Assembly (NCBI GenBank): GCA_903820745.1
Contig: CAIJIT010000114.1
Location: forward strand, 1 to 41,658
Reading direction: 5' to 3'
DNA from: an uncultured Burkholderiales bacterium
Lineage (GTDB): Bacteria > Pseudomonadota > Gammaproteobacteria > Burkholderiales > Burkholderiaceae_C
DNA: 41,658 bases
The position numbers were made by a program, and so were the translations under genes. The notes under the pieces are model-generated. The model did no database searches. It had not been told where the DNA came from and saw only the letters and a list, made by a program, of their open reading frames with translations. Below, in pieces: positions 22,843 to 32,474 of this stretch; position 1 is the first letter of the stretch, and every line of letters starts with the position of its first letter.

Positions 22843-25800
22843 TTACATACTCCGCCGGTACTGCCCGCCGACCTCGAACAGCGCGGCGGTGATCTGACCG
22901 AGGCTGCAGCAGCGCACCGCTTCCATCAGGACTTCGAACACATTCTGGTTGGCGATCACGGCCTGCTGCAGACGCGCCAGCATGGGGCCCGATGCGGCGG
23001 CATGGATGGCGTGGAAACTATGCAGACGGGTCAGCTGAGATTGCTTTTCGTCCTCGGTTGAGCGCGCCAACTCGATCGGTCCGGTCGCCTGTTCGCCATG
23101 CGGATTGCGGAAGGTGTTGACGCCGATGACCGGATATTCGCCGGTGTGCTTGAGCATCTCGTAATGCATGCTCTCTTCCTGGATCTTGCTGCGCTGGTAG
23201 CCGGTCTCCATCGCGCCGAGTACGCCGCCACGCTCGGCGATCTTTTCGAATTCGGTCAGCACCGCCTCTTCGACCAGTTCGGTCAACTCGTCGATGATGA
23301 AAGCGCCCTGGCTCGGGTTCTCGTTCTTGGCCAGACCCCATTCGCGGTTGATGATCAACTGGATCGCCATCGCGCGACGCACGCTGTCTTCGGTCGGCGT
23401 GGTGATTGCTTCGTCGAAGGCATTGGTGTGCAGGCTGTTGCAGTTGTCGTAAACCGCGATCAAGGCCTGCAGCGTGGTGCGGATGTCGTTGAACTGGATC
23501 TCCTGGGCGTGCAGGCTGCGACCGCTGGTCTGGATGTGATATTTGAGCTTTTGCGAACGCTCGTTGGCGCCATATTTGTCGCGCATCGCGATTGCCCAGA
23601 TGCGCCTGGCGACGCGGCCCAGCACCGTGTATTCGGGGTCCATGCCGTTGGAAAAGAAAAAGCTCAGGTTCTGCGCGAAATCGTCGATATGCATGCCTCG
23701 CGCCAGATACGCTTCGACGAAAGTGAAACCATTCGACAAAGTCAGCGCGAGCTGGGTCAGCGGGTTCGCGCCGGCCTCAGCGATGTGATAACCGCTGATC
23801 GAGACCGAGTAGAAATTGCGCACCTGGTGGTGGACGAAGTATTCGGCGATGTCGCCCATCACCTTGAGCGAGAACTCGGTCGAGAAGATGCAGGTGTTCT
23901 GGCCTTGATCCTCCTTCAGGATGTCGGCCTGCACGGTGCCGCGCACATTGGCCAGCACCCAGTCCTTGATCTTGGCGGCTTCGTCAGCGGTCGGATTGCG
24001 GCTGTTGTCGTGCTTGAACTTGGCCAGGTTCTGGTCGATCGCGGTATTCATGAACATCGCCAGAATCGTCGGCGCCGGGCCGTTGATCGTCATGCTGACC
24101 GAGGTCGTCGGGCTGCAAAGATCGAAGCCGTCATAAAGCACTTTCAGGTCGTCGAGCGTGGCGATCGAGACGCCCGAGTTGCCGACCTTGCCATAGATGT
24201 CGGGGCGCAGATCGGGGTCATTGCCGTACAGCGTGACCGAATCAAATGCGGTCGACAAACGCTTGGCCGGCATGCCGGCTGAAACCAGCTTGAAGCGCCG
24301 GTTGGTGCGGAAGGCATCGCCTTCGCCAGCGAACATGCGGGTCGGGTCCTCGCCCTCGCGCTTGAAAGCGAACACCCCTGCGGTGTAAGGGAAACTGCCG
24401 GGAACGTTCTCCAGCATCAGCCATTTCAGCCGTTCGCCATGATCCTCATAGGTCGGCAGTGCTACCTTGCGGATCTTGCTGCCTGACAGGCTGGTCGAGA
24501 CCAGCGCAGTGCGGATTTCGCGGTCGCGGATCTTCACCACATAGTCGTCGCCGGCATAAGCGAGCTGCATCTCGGGCCATTGCGCCAGCAGCCTGGCTGC
24601 GGCCCCGTCGATCTTCGTTGCGCGCCGCTGCGCCAGCTCGGCCAGCGCTTCGCCGGCACGATGCTTTTCGGGGTTGTCCTCATGCAGCATGCGCGCACTT
24701 TCGGTCAACTGCTGGACCTCGCGCGCGAGCTTGGCCTGGCTGCTGGCGCGCTGCTTGTAGCCGCGCACGCTGGCGCTGATTTCGGCCAGGTAGCGCACGC
24801 GCGCCGCCGGCACGACCGGCGTCTGCTGAGTGCTGTGGCGGGTGTCGGCCAGCGGCAGCCGGCCGGCTTCAAGCTGCAGCCCCAGCACAGCCAAGCGCGG
24901 CTTCAATGCCTGATACAGCGCAGTCACGCCATCGTCGTTGAAGCGGCTTGCCATCGTGCCGAAGACCGGCATTTCCTCGGTTCGGCGGGTCCAGGCCTCG
25001 CGGTTGCGCTGCACCTGTTTGGCCACATCGCGCAGCGCGTCTTGCGCACCCTTGCGGTCAAACTTGTTGATCGCGACGAACTCGGCAAAGTCCAGCATGT
25101 CGATCTTCTCGAGCTGGCTGGCGGCGCCGAATTCGGGCGTCATCACATACATCGGTAGGTCGACCAACGGCACGATCGCCGCATCGCCCTGGCCGATGCC
25201 CGAGGTCTCGACAATGATCAAATCAAAGCCTGCGACCTTGGCCGCAGCCAGCACATCGGGCAAGGCCTTGGAGATTTCACTGCCGAAATCGCGCGTTGCC
25301 AGGCTGCGCATGAAGACGCGGGCGCCTTGCTGCCAAGGATTGATCGCGTTCATGCGGATGCGGTCGCCGAGTAGCGCGCCGCCGCTCTTGCGCCTCGACG
25401 GGTCGATCGAAATCACCGCGATGCGCAGGCTGTCGCCCTGGTCGAGCCGCAGCCGGCGGATCAACTCATCGGTCAGGCTTGACTTGCCGGCGCCGCCGGT
25501 GCCGGTGATGCCCAGCACCGGGGTCTTGATTGACTGCGCTTGCAGATGCAAATCGGCCAGCAGCAAGGCATCGGCCTGGCCACTCTCGAGCGCCGTCATC
25601 AACTGGGCCAAGGCGCGCCAAGCCGCTTCGCCATGGCCCTGGACCGCTTGCAGTGACTTCGGCGCATGGACGCTGAAGTCAAGGTCGCAAGTCATCATCA
25701 TTTCGCCGATCATGCCGGCCAGTCCCATGCGCTGACCATCTTCAGGGCTGAAGATGCGCACGCCAACTGCGGCCAAGGCCTGGATTTCTTCCGGCACGAT

Positions 25801-26133
25801 CACGCCGCCGCCGCCGCCGAAAACCTGGATATGCTCTCCGCCGCGCGCCTTCAGCAACTCGACCATGTACTTGAAATATTCGACATGGCCGCCTTGATAG
25901 GAGCTGATCGCAATACCTTGCGCGTCTTCCTGCAACGCTGCCGTGACGACCTCGTCGACCGACCGGTTATGGCCGAGGTGGATGACTTCGGCGCCCATGC
26001 TCTGCAGGATCCGCCGCATGATGTTGATGGCCGCGTCATGGCCGTCAAACAGGCTCGCTGCAGTGACGAAGCGAACCTTGTTCACCGGGCGGTAAGCGGC
26101 CAGGGATTGGTATTCGGCGGACAAGTCGGACAT
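22843..26133 (-). CDS. icmF: fused isobutyryl-CoA mutase IcmF
   Basis: A 1096-residue adenosylcobalamin enzyme with its own G-protein chaperone. The N-terminal B12-binding domain (about 18-150) has the cobalt-ligand motif DGHDAA (His32) and the GGGG segment near 106. A MeaB/ArgK-like GTPase follows, with Walker [13 protein letters not shown] (208-219). The mutase TIM barrel and substrate domain make up the C-terminal half ([37 protein letters not shown]). This B12-G-mutase order separates IcmF from ordinary methylmalonyl-CoA mutase. The reaction is isobutyryl-CoA to n-butyryl-CoA; family members also act on isovaleryl/pivalyl-CoA. Likely role: branched-chain acyl-CoA metabolism. A palindrome at 26215-26230 lies in its promoter region. 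Confidence 0.94.
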   Translation of the reverse strand: MSDLSAEYQSLAAYRPVNKVRFVTAASLFDGHDAAINIMRRILQSMGAEVIHLGHNRSVDEVVTAALQEDAQGIAISSYQGGHVEYFKYMVELLKARGGEHIQVFGGGGGVIVPEEIQALAAVGVRIFSPEDGQRMGLAGMIGEMMMTCDLDFSVHAPKSLQAVQGHGEAAWRALAQLMTALESGQADALLLADLHLQAQSIKTPVLGITGTGGAGKSSLTDELIRRLRLDQGDSLRIAVISIDPSRRKSGGALLGDRIRMNAINPWQQGARVFMRSLATRDFGSEISKALPDVLAAAKVAGFDLIIVETSGIGQGDAAIVPLVDLPMYVMTPEFGAASQLEKIDMLDFAEFVAINKFDRKGAQDALRDVAKQVQRNREAWTRRTEEMPVFGTMASRFNDDGVTALYQALKPRLAVLGLQLEAGRLPLADTRHSTQQTPVVPAARVRYLAEISASVRGYKQRASSQAKLAREVQQLTESARMLHEDNPEKHRAGEALAELAQRRATKIDGAAARLLAQWPEMQLAYAGDDYVVKIRDREIRTALVSTSLSGSKIRKVALPTYEDHGERLKWLMLENVPGSFPYTAGVFAFKREGEDPTRMFAGEGDAFRTNRRFKLVSAGMPAKRLSTAFDSVTLYGNDPDLRPDIYGKVGNSGVSIATLDDLKVLYDGFDLCSPTTSVSMTINGPAPTILAMFMNTAIDQNLAKFKHDNSRNPTADEAAKIKDWVLANVRGTVQADILKEDQGQNTCIFSTEFSLKVMGDIAEYFVHHQVRNFYSVSISGYHIAEAGANPLTQLALTLSNGFTFVEAYLARGMHIDDFAQNLSFFFSNGMDPEYTVLGRVARRIWAIAMRDKYGANERSQKLKYHIQTSGRSLHAQEIQFNDIRTTLQALIAVYDNCNSLHTNAFDEAITTPTEDSVRRAMAIQLIINREWGLAKNENPSQGAFIIDELTELVEEAVLTEFEKIAERGGVLGAMETGYQRSKIQEESMHYEMLKHTGEYPVIGVNTFRNPHGEQATGPIELARSTEDEKQSQLTRLHSFHAIHAAASGPMLARLQQAVIANQNVFEVLMEAVRCCSLGQITAALFEVGGQYRRSM

Positions 26134-26202
26134 CGGGAAACTCCAGCGACGGCATAAAGGCCGCCATTTTTATCGGGAAGGCCGGACGATTTTAAGGGCT
26201 GA

Positions 26203-26230
26203 TTGACGTTGACGTTGACGTTAACGTCAA
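26203..26230. promoter_or_regulatory. palindromic operator candidate with TTGACG tandem repeats
   Basis: Three direct TTGACG hexamers (26203-26220) run into TTAACGTCAA. The last hexamer completes a perfect 16-bp palindrome TTGACGTTAACGTCAA (26215-26230). It lies 82 bases upstream of icmF and 145 bases upstream of the divergent peptide-binding-protein gene. The form resembles operators described for the MerR-type LiuR regulator of branched-chain amino-acid catabolism, which would fit icmF; this match is from memory and unverified. Confidence 0.5.
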
Positions 26231-26374
26231 TTCACGAGCCACCCTCGGCCGCTGGCGTTGAGGGTCGATCCGGATCGCCTCTGCATAATCCAAAGTTATA
26301 GTCCGGGGCGAGAGGCCATCCCATGCCGTGCGGCCGACGGCGCCAATTATTGGCCGCAACCCGGCTGCCACGCG

Positions 26375-27964
26375 ATGCAAACTGCAAGCTGCTTTCGTTT
26401 CATTCTGGCCATTGCTGCGGCGGTGCTGCTGGTCGCCCCCGGCGCTCAGGCCAAGCCCTTGGTCTACTGCGCTGATTCCGGCCCTGAAGGATTTGATCCC
26501 GGCTTGTGGGACAGCGGCAGCACCAACACGGTCACCCGGCAGATGTTCCAGGGCCTGCTCGCGTTCAAGCGCGGCACCACGGCGATTGAGGCGAAGCTGG
26601 CAACGTCCTGGACGGTCTCACCCGACGCCAAGACCTTTACCTTCAATCTGCGGCGCGGCGTCAACTTTCACAAGACGCCTTATTTCACGCCGACCAGGCC
26701 GATGAATGCCGACGATGTGATGTTCACCTTCGGCCGCTTCATCAACCCCGAACACCCGTTCAACAAGGCCTTTCCGGCGCTGTTCGTCTACCCGCAGAAC
26801 ATGGGCCTGGCCAAGCTGATCGACGGCATCGACCGGGTCGATGACTACACGGTGCGCTTTCGCCTGAAAGCCCCGAATGTTACGTTTTCGACCAATTTTG
26901 CCCTGGCCTGGGCGGCGATCCACTCGGCCGAATATGCCGACCAGTTGCTCAAGGAAGGCAAGGCCAGCCAGATCAACAATTTGCCGGTTGGCACCGGCCC
27001 TTACCGCTTCAAGTCCTACTCAAAAGATGACGTGCTGCGCATGGATGCCAACCCGGATTTCTGGGGTAACAAGCAGCAGACCAATTCCTTGGTCTTCAGC
27101 ATCAGCCGCGAGCCCAATGTGCGGGTGCAAAAGCTGCTCGCCGGCGAGTGCCAGGTGACTGCGGCGATCCGTGATGTCGATATGGCCGCGGTGGACGGTA
27201 AACCCGCCATCATCGTGATGAAGACGCAGGCGTTGAACCTGTCCTACCTGTCCTTCAATATGCGCAAAGCGCCGACGGACAAGCGTGATGTTCGCGAAGC
27301 GCTCGACATTGCCGTCGACCGCGACGCGATCTTCAAGGCCTTGTTCCCGCGCGGTGACGCGATCCAGGCCGTCAGCGCTTTTCCGCCCTCGATCCCCGGC
27401 TACAACAAAAAGCTGAAAAATGAATACAACCCCGAGCGGGCGCGCCAGTTGCTGGCCAAGGCCGGTTTTGCCGGCGGGATGGAAATCGATCTCTGGGCCT
27501 TGCCGGTAGCCCGTCCGACCAATCCGAACGGCCAGTTGATGGCGCAGTTGATCCAGCAGGACTGGGCCAAGATCGGCGTCAAGTCCACCATCAGGACATT
27601 CGAGTGGGGCGAATACCTGAAACGCGCCAACAACGGCGAGCACAACGTTTACATGAGCGGCTGGGGCGGCGAGACCGGCGATGCCGACGAGTTCCTGACT
27701 CCCAACTTGAGCTGTGCGGCCAACCAGAGCGGAGTCAAGTTCTGCAACAAGGACTTCGAGAAATTGATCGACGATGCTCGCGCCACGGTCGATCCGAAAA
27801 AGCGCGCGGTGATGTACGAACAAGCGCAGGAGATTTTCAAGCGCGAACGTCCCTGGATCACGATGGCCCATTCGGCGGTCTACATTCCGCTCAGCCGCGA
27901 TGTGGTCGGCTTCATCATGGCGCCCAACGGCAGTGTCGACTTCGAAAACGTCTACAGAAAATGA
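26375..27964 (+). CDS. ABC transporter substrate-binding protein, DppA/OppA type
   Basis: A 529-residue periplasmic binding protein of the SBP_bac_5 family. Signal peptide MQTASCFRFILAIAAAVLLV, then VAPGAQA. The mature protein has the family opening LVYCADSGPEGFDPGLWDSG, then TSWTVSPDAKTFTFNLRRGVNFH and NLPVGTGPYRFKSY. These resemble dipeptide-binding DppA. Ligand is probably a short peptide. The frame extends upstream to 26258, but the ATG at 26375 starts the signal peptide. No permease or ATPase genes adjoin it; it is followed by a LysR gene and peptidoglycan peptidases, suggesting murein-type peptides as ligands (inference). Confidence 0.9.
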   Translation: MQTASCFRFILAIAAAVLLVAPGAQAKPLVYCADSGPEGFDPGLWDSGSTNTVTRQMFQGLLAFKRGTTAIEAKLATSWTVSPDAKTFTFNLRRGVNFHKTPYFTPTRPMNADDVMFTFGRFINPEHPFNKAFPALFVYPQNMGLAKLIDGIDRVDDYTVRFRLKAPNVTFSTNFALAWAAIHSAEYADQLLKEGKASQINNLPVGTGPYRFKSYSKDDVLRMDANPDFWGNKQQTNSLVFSISREPNVRVQKLLAGECQVTAAIRDVDMAAVDGKPAIIVMKTQALNLSYLSFNMRKAPTDKRDVREALDIAVDRDAIFKALFPRGDAIQAVSAFPPSIPGYNKKLKNEYNPERARQLLAKAGFAGGMEIDLWALPVARPTNPNGQLMAQLIQQDWAKIGVKSTIRTFEWGEYLKRANNGEHNVYMSGWGGETGDADEFLTPNLSCAANQSGVKFCNKDFEKLIDDARATVDPKKRAVMYEQAQEIFKRERPWITMAHSAVYIPLSRDVVGFIMAPNGSVDFENVYRK

Positions 27965-28007
27965 AGTTCAAAGGGCTCCAAGGTGCGCATTGCGCTGAAC
28001 AGAATTC

Positions 28008-28916
28008 ATGCGGCTGAGGCATATCGAGGTCTTCCACGCGATCATGCAAGCCGGCACGATCAGCGGCGCTGCGCAATTGCTGCATATATCGCAGCCGGCC
28101 GTCACCAAGGTGCTGCAGCATTGCGAGTTGCAACTGGATCTGTTGCTGTTCGACCGCCTGCGCGGCAAGCTCTACCCGACGCCCGAGGCGCACCGGCTGT
28201 TCGTTGAAATCGACAAGCTCAATCGCGACCTGGTCGGCATCCGGCGCCTGGTGGTCAATCTGCGCAAAGGTGCGTCCGAGCAGTTGCGCCTGGTAGCGAC
28301 GCCAACGCTGGGTGCTGAAGTGATTCCGGCCGCGATGGTTCCCTGGTGTCGCGCTTTTCCGAACAGTCAATGTTCACTCGCCACCAACCACACGCGTGAA
28401 ATCGTCGCGGCTTTGCTGCTCGGTGAAGCTGATCTGGCCTTGTCGCTGCACAACCCACGCCACCCTGGTATCAAGGCTGAATTGCTGGCCAGTGGCTGGA
28501 TGATGGCCTTGTGTCCGCTCGGCAGCCCCGAGGCGGCTGGCAGCGGGCCATTGAGCATCGCCGATATGTCTACTGAACTGATCGGCCTGGCCGGCGACGA
28601 CCCGTTGGCGGCCGTGGTCCAGAGCACCGCAACAGCGCAAGACTTGACGCCGTTCAGCCGCCTGACGGTGCAGACTTATCAACTGGCGCGGGCGCTGGTC
28701 GAGGCCGGGGTCGGCATGACCATCGTCGACCCCTTCACGGCGGCTTCCGCCAACCGTGAACGGCTGGTGTTGCGCCAGCTCGCGCCGGCAGTGCCTGTGC
28801 ACCTGTATCTGCTGACCAGCGCGAATGCGCCGCTGGCGCAATCGGCTCGTCGCCTGGTGAAATATATCGGCGAAGCGGCTCGCGGTTGCCTCCAAAGCAT
28901 GGAGAACATTCCTTGA
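28008..28916 (+). CDS. LysR-type transcriptional regulator
   Basis: A 302-residue regulator. The N-terminal winged helix-turn-helix (about 3-62; LRHIEVFHAIMQAGTISGAA, LLHISQPAVTKVLQHCE) is followed by the LysR effector-binding domain. It lies 43 bases after the peptide-binding gene on the same strand, and its stop TGA overlaps the TTG start of the dipeptidase gene. It is therefore probably part of that operon and may sense a peptide or D-amino acid; effector unknown. Confidence 0.93.
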   Translation: MRLRHIEVFHAIMQAGTISGAAQLLHISQPAVTKVLQHCELQLDLLLFDRLRGKLYPTPEAHRLFVEIDKLNRDLVGIRRLVVNLRKGASEQLRLVATPTLGAEVIPAAMVPWCRAFPNSQCSLATNHTREIVAALLLGEADLALSLHNPRHPGIKAELLASGWMMALCPLGSPEAAGSGPLSIADMSTELIGLAGDDPLAAVVQSTATAQDLTPFSRLTVQTYQLARALVEAGVGMTIVDPFTAASANRERLVLRQLAPAVPVHLYLLTSANAPLAQSARRLVKYIGEAARGCLQSMENIP

Positions 28917-29515
28917 TCAGTTGCGAAGATATTCCGACCCATGCTGACTTCCGGGCGCTGTCGAGCATCTCAGGCATCAGCATCGATTTGCGCTATGCCT
29001 CGCCCGACAACTTTGTCGGCCGGGCGGTTTATGGCGGGATTGATTGCGCTTGGCTGCGGCGCGAAGCCGCCGATGCGCTGCAAATCGCTGCCGACTGGCT
29101 GGCCGCCCAGCGCCCCGGCTATCAGTTGCTGGTCCTGGACGCCTTGCGCCCGCAGCGCGTCCAGGAGGTCTTGTGGAACGAGCTGCAAGGTACACCGCTG
29201 ACCCAATATCTGGCCCATCCCGAGCGCGGCTCGATCCACTCCTTTGGCATGGCCGTCGATGCCAGCCTGCTCGATCCACAGGGACTGGAAGTCGACATGG
29301 GTTCGGGTTTTGACGAGATGACGCTGTTTTCGCACCCTGATCATGAGGTCGAATATCTGGCCCAGGGGCTGTTGCAGCCGCAGCATCTGGTCGAGCGCGG
29401 CTGGCTGCGTGCGGCGATGCGGCATGCCGGGTTCCAATCGATCAGCACCGAATGGTGGCATTTCGATTTCGGTGATCGCATCGCTGTCAGGCGCGATCTG
29501 CCGCGTGTACTTTAG
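28913..29515 (+). CDS. ddpX: D-alanyl-D-alanine dipeptidase (VanX/DdpX type)
   Basis: A roughly 200-residue zinc D,D-dipeptidase of peptidase family M15D. Zinc ligands are His109 and Asp116 in SIHSFGMAVD and His183 in EWWHFDF; Glu180 of the same motif is the likely catalytic base, and Arg79 in DALRPQR matches the conserved VanX Arg. It hydrolyses D-Ala-D-Ala. No signal peptide, so cytosolic as in DdpX. The TTG at 28913 is preferred over an in-frame start at 28886 because GGAG lies about eight bases upstream and TTG overlaps the LysR stop (TTGA). Without a vanH/vanA ligase pair, the role is catabolic rather than vancomycin resistance. Confidence 0.92.
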   Translation: MISCEDIPTHADFRALSSISGISIDLRYASPDNFVGRAVYGGIDCAWLRREAADALQIAADWLAAQRPGYQLLVLDALRPQRVQEVLWNELQGTPLTQYLAHPERGSIHSFGMAVDASLLDPQGLEVDMGSGFDEMTLFSHPDHEVEYLAQGLLQPQHLVERGWLRAAMRHAGFQSISTEWWHFDFGDRIAVRRDLPRVL

Positions 29516-29535
29516 GATGAACTGGAGCATCAAAA

Positions 29536-30576
29536 ATGACCCCACCGCGCCGCCAATTCGTTCAATCCATCGCTGCGATCAGCGGGGGACTGGCGCTCGG
29601 TTCGAGCCAGGCCGCGCCGCGCCGACAGGCGATCTATCCGCAGCGACTTCGCCCGGGTGACACGGTGGCCCTGGTCAGCCCGGCCAATGCCACCTTCGAG
29701 CGTGAACCGGTCGAGATCGCCACCGAGGCGCTGCAGGCCATCGGTTTCAAGGTCAGGCATGCCCCCAATCTGCTGGCGCGCTACGGGCATTTTGCCGGCA
29801 GCGATGCGCAACGCGCGGGCGACATCAATGCCATGTTTGCCGACGACACTGTGGCTGGCATCCTGGCGCTGACCGGCGGCTCCGGTTGCAACCGCATCGT
29901 CGACAAGCTTGACTACGGGTTGATCGCGGCGAAGCCGAAGTTCTTCGGCGGCTTCAGCGACCTGACCTCGCTGCTGAATGCGATCCAGTCCCAGACCGGG
30001 TTGGTCACCTTCCATTGCCCGATGGGCGCTTCGGAATGGAACAAGTTCAGCCTGGAAAGTTTTCGTTCGGTGGTCATGGCCGGGGAAGCTGCCTTGCTCG
30101 GTAATCCTAAAGTTGATGCCACCAGCATGCTGGTGCAGACCCAGGACCGTATCAGCACGCTGCGGCCGGGTCGCGCCAGCGGCCGGTTGGTCGGCGGCAA
30201 TCTGGCCGTGCTCAGCTCGCTGGCGGGGTCGATCTACTGGCCCGATTTTCGTGGTGCGATTCTCTTCCTGGAGGAAACCAATGAATACATCTACCGCGTC
30301 GACCGCATGCTCTCAACGCTGCGCCTGGCTGGTGCGCTGGACCAACTCGCCGGCGTGGTGCTGGGTAAATTCACCAAATGCAATCCCGGCGACGGCTTCG
30401 GCACGCTGACGCTTGACGAGGTGTTCGACGATTACTTCAAAGGCCTGGGCGTGCCGGTTTTCCGCGGCGCGATGATCGGCCATATCAATCTGAAACACAC
30501 GCTGCCGATCGGCGCCCCGGTGGCGATCGATGCCGAGGCCGGCACGATCCAGTTGCTCGGGCCAGCGGTGCTCTGA
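29536..30576 (+). CDS. exported LD-carboxypeptidase, peptidase family S66
   Basis: A 346-residue S66 (LdcA/MccF-like) peptidase with an N-terminal twin-arginine-type leader (PRRQFVQSIAAISGGLALG). Nucleophile Ser141 is in FGGFSDLTSLL. The probable catalytic Glu is in ILFLEETNEYIYRVDRML and the His in GHINLKHTLPIG. The common RGGYG turn is replaced by LTGGSGCNRIVDKLD, so substrate preference may differ from cytosolic LdcA. It starts 20 bases after the dipeptidase, in the same operon. Expected activity: cleaving L-D bonds in murein tetrapeptides, here in the periplasm. Confidence 0.88.
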   Translation: MTPPRRQFVQSIAAISGGLALGSSQAAPRRQAIYPQRLRPGDTVALVSPANATFEREPVEIATEALQAIGFKVRHAPNLLARYGHFAGSDAQRAGDINAMFADDTVAGILALTGGSGCNRIVDKLDYGLIAAKPKFFGGFSDLTSLLNAIQSQTGLVTFHCPMGASEWNKFSLESFRSVVMAGEAALLGNPKVDATSMLVQTQDRISTLRPGRASGRLVGGNLAVLSSLAGSIYWPDFRGAILFLEETNEYIYRVDRMLSTLRLAGALDQLAGVVLGKFTKCNPGDGFGTLTLDEVFDDYFKGLGVPVFRGAMIGHINLKHTLPIGAPVAIDAEAGTIQLLGPAVL

Positions 30577-30821
30577 CCTTGGATTCGGCAGTTGACCGCT
30601 TCCCACCGCCGCGGAGGCCGCATGCCGATTAAGATTTCTCTGCCCGCCTGCCTTCACCCAATGGGTGAGAACGCGACGCAGCCGATTCAACCGCGCTACG
30701 GCACGCTGGCTGGGTTGCTTCTCCTGATGGGCATCAGCCCACTGCGTCGGCGCGCCTTGCCAGCGCACCGCATCGCAGCCCACTCGCCCGGGTCCAACTA
30801 TCGGATCTAGGCTGACGGGTC

Positions 30822-32252
30822 TCAGGGCTGGCGCGTGACCCATTCGGCCAGCGCGTCGATGACTGGCCAGCCCTTCGATCCAGCCTGCTCTTCGTTGAGC
30901 ATGGCCACCAGCACCCAGGGCTGATGGCCGGCGTCATAGATGTAACCGGCGACTGCCGCGACATTACGCAGCATGCCGGTTTTCAAGCGGGCACGGCCGT
31001 CGGAGCTGCTGCCCTTTAGCCGCCGCCAGCGCGGGCCATCGACCACGGCCACAGGCATGCTGCTGAGCAATTCGGGCGCCTGCGGACTCTCCCAGGCGCT
31101 GACCAGCAGCGCGGCCATTTGCGCCGGCTTGATCCGCTCCAGCCTTGACAAGCCCGAGCCGTTCTCTATGACCAGACCGCTGGCATCGATGCCTTTGGCG
31201 GCAAACCAGTTGCGAACCACGCGCTCGGAGGCCTTCAAAGTGTCTTCGTCAGCGCCGGCTGCCGCGGCACCGAGCCGTAGATAGACCAGTCTTGTTAGCG
31301 GGTTGTCGCTGCGCTTCATCATGCCGCGCATCAATTCGGCCAAGGGTCGGCCCTGATGGCTGGCCAGCACCAGGCTGCCGGCAGGTGTGGCGGTTTCGCG
31401 GTCGCCTGGCCCCATCACGCCGCCGAGTTCGCGCCAGATCTGGCGCAAGGCCTGCACAGTCAACCATTGGCGCTCGATCAAATTGAGTTCGAGTTGCTGG
31501 CTGCACTGGCGCGGGAAAGTACCCTTCAAGTGCAAGGTAACCCCTTCAGCATGCTGCGTCGCGTCGGGAATTTGCCACCCGTCTTCCCAGGAGGAGCAGG
31601 GCTTGTCGATCAGCTTCATCGCGGTTGCATCGACGCTGATACCGGGCCAGGCCGGGCTGGTCCTGCCACTGACGGCCTTTGCATCGGAACTCAGCGCATA
31701 GCTGAGCAGGTTGCCATTCAGGCCCAAGGCATCGGGGATCACGTTGTACTGGAACTCTGGCGCCTCGTCGAACTGCGGTGCGCCGATGTCCAGTCTGGCC
31801 GGCTTGAACATTGTCCGGTCGACCACCAATCCGCCCTGGATTTCGCGCAACCCCTGTTCGCGCAGACTGCGCAGCATGGCCCACAAGGCCGGCCAGTCGA
31901 GGTCGTTGTCAGCCCCGCCTCGAACATAAAGCGGGCCGGCCAGGCTATCCCCTGACCAGGGGGCTGCAGCCATCAAATCGGTGCGACCACGGGAATTTGC
32001 GCCAAGTTGCTCGAGTGCTACAACGGCTGTCACCACTTTCAGCGTCGAGGCCGGTTGCAGCGGGACTTGCTCGCGCAGGCGTAGGCCGCGGTCGCGGTCG
32101 CGCAGCGGGAAGGCGATCAGCCCCAGCGAGCTCTCGGGCAAGCCGGCCTTGGCCATGGCTTGACGGACTTCGTCCGGCAAGGGGGTCTGCGCGATGGCAT
32201 TGACCGCCATGCCGAGGCAGCAGACAGTAGCGAGGAGTTGTTTTAGATTCAT
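30822..32252 (-). CDS. dacB: D-alanyl-D-alanine carboxypeptidase/endopeptidase (PBP4, S13)
   Basis: A 476-residue low-molecular-mass penicillin-binding protein with signal peptide MNLKQLLATVCCLGMAVNAIA. The three active-site motifs are present: SxxK as STLK (69-72), SxN in KRSDNPLTRLV, and KTG in ARLKTGMLRNV. The long insertion between SxxK and SxN is typical of peptidase family S13. It removes terminal D-Ala and can cut peptide cross-links. It is convergent with the S66 operon across a 245-base spacer in which I see no clear terminator or gene. Confidence 0.93.
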   Translation of the reverse strand: MNLKQLLATVCCLGMAVNAIAQTPLPDEVRQAMAKAGLPESSLGLIAFPLRDRDRGLRLREQVPLQPASTLKVVTAVVALEQLGANSRGRTDLMAAAPWSGDSLAGPLYVRGGADNDLDWPALWAMLRSLREQGLREIQGGLVVDRTMFKPARLDIGAPQFDEAPEFQYNVIPDALGLNGNLLSYALSSDAKAVSGRTSPAWPGISVDATAMKLIDKPCSSWEDGWQIPDATQHAEGVTLHLKGTFPRQCSQQLELNLIERQWLTVQALRQIWRELGGVMGPGDRETATPAGSLVLASHQGRPLAELMRGMMKRSDNPLTRLVYLRLGAAAAGADEDTLKASERVVRNWFAAKGIDASGLVIENGSGLSRLERIKPAQMAALLVSAWESPQAPELLSSMPVAVVDGPRWRRLKGSSSDGRARLKTGMLRNVAAVAGYIYDAGHQPWVLVAMLNEEQAGSKGWPVIDALAEWVTRQP

Positions 32253-32474
32253 CGGAAATGCTTACGGAAATGGGGTTATTTTCACAGATTCAATGGCCGG
32301 ATAAAGGTAGAAAAGCCGCCCACCTATGCCCTCAGGTTATGGGTTGCGAACAAGCTTTCAGTCTCGTCCGCGCAACACATCAGGCCTTCCCCTATGACGT
32401 AAATATGTAAAATCTGAATATCATGCAGTTAACCCGACGTTAATGTTGTTGAATTCATTCAAAGGATTGAAACC

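Noticed and set aside
23098-24282. 394-codon plus-strand frame antisense to icmF
   Set aside because: Low-complexity, Arg/Asp/Val-rich translation and complete overlap with conserved IcmF sequence.
28913-29515. Vancomycin-resistance (vanX) interpretation
   Set aside because: No vanH, vanA/B ligase or VanRS genes are adjacent and the host appears Gram-negative; a catabolic DdpX role fits better.
30592-30810. 72-codon frame between the exported S66 gene and dacB
   Set aside because: Translation has no motif or signal peptide; the 245-base spacer between convergent genes is probably non-coding.
32253-32474. Fur box or riboswitch upstream of the TonB receptor
   Set aside because: The spacer is AT-richer, but I found no convincing 19-bp Fur palindrome and no B12 or other riboswitch core.
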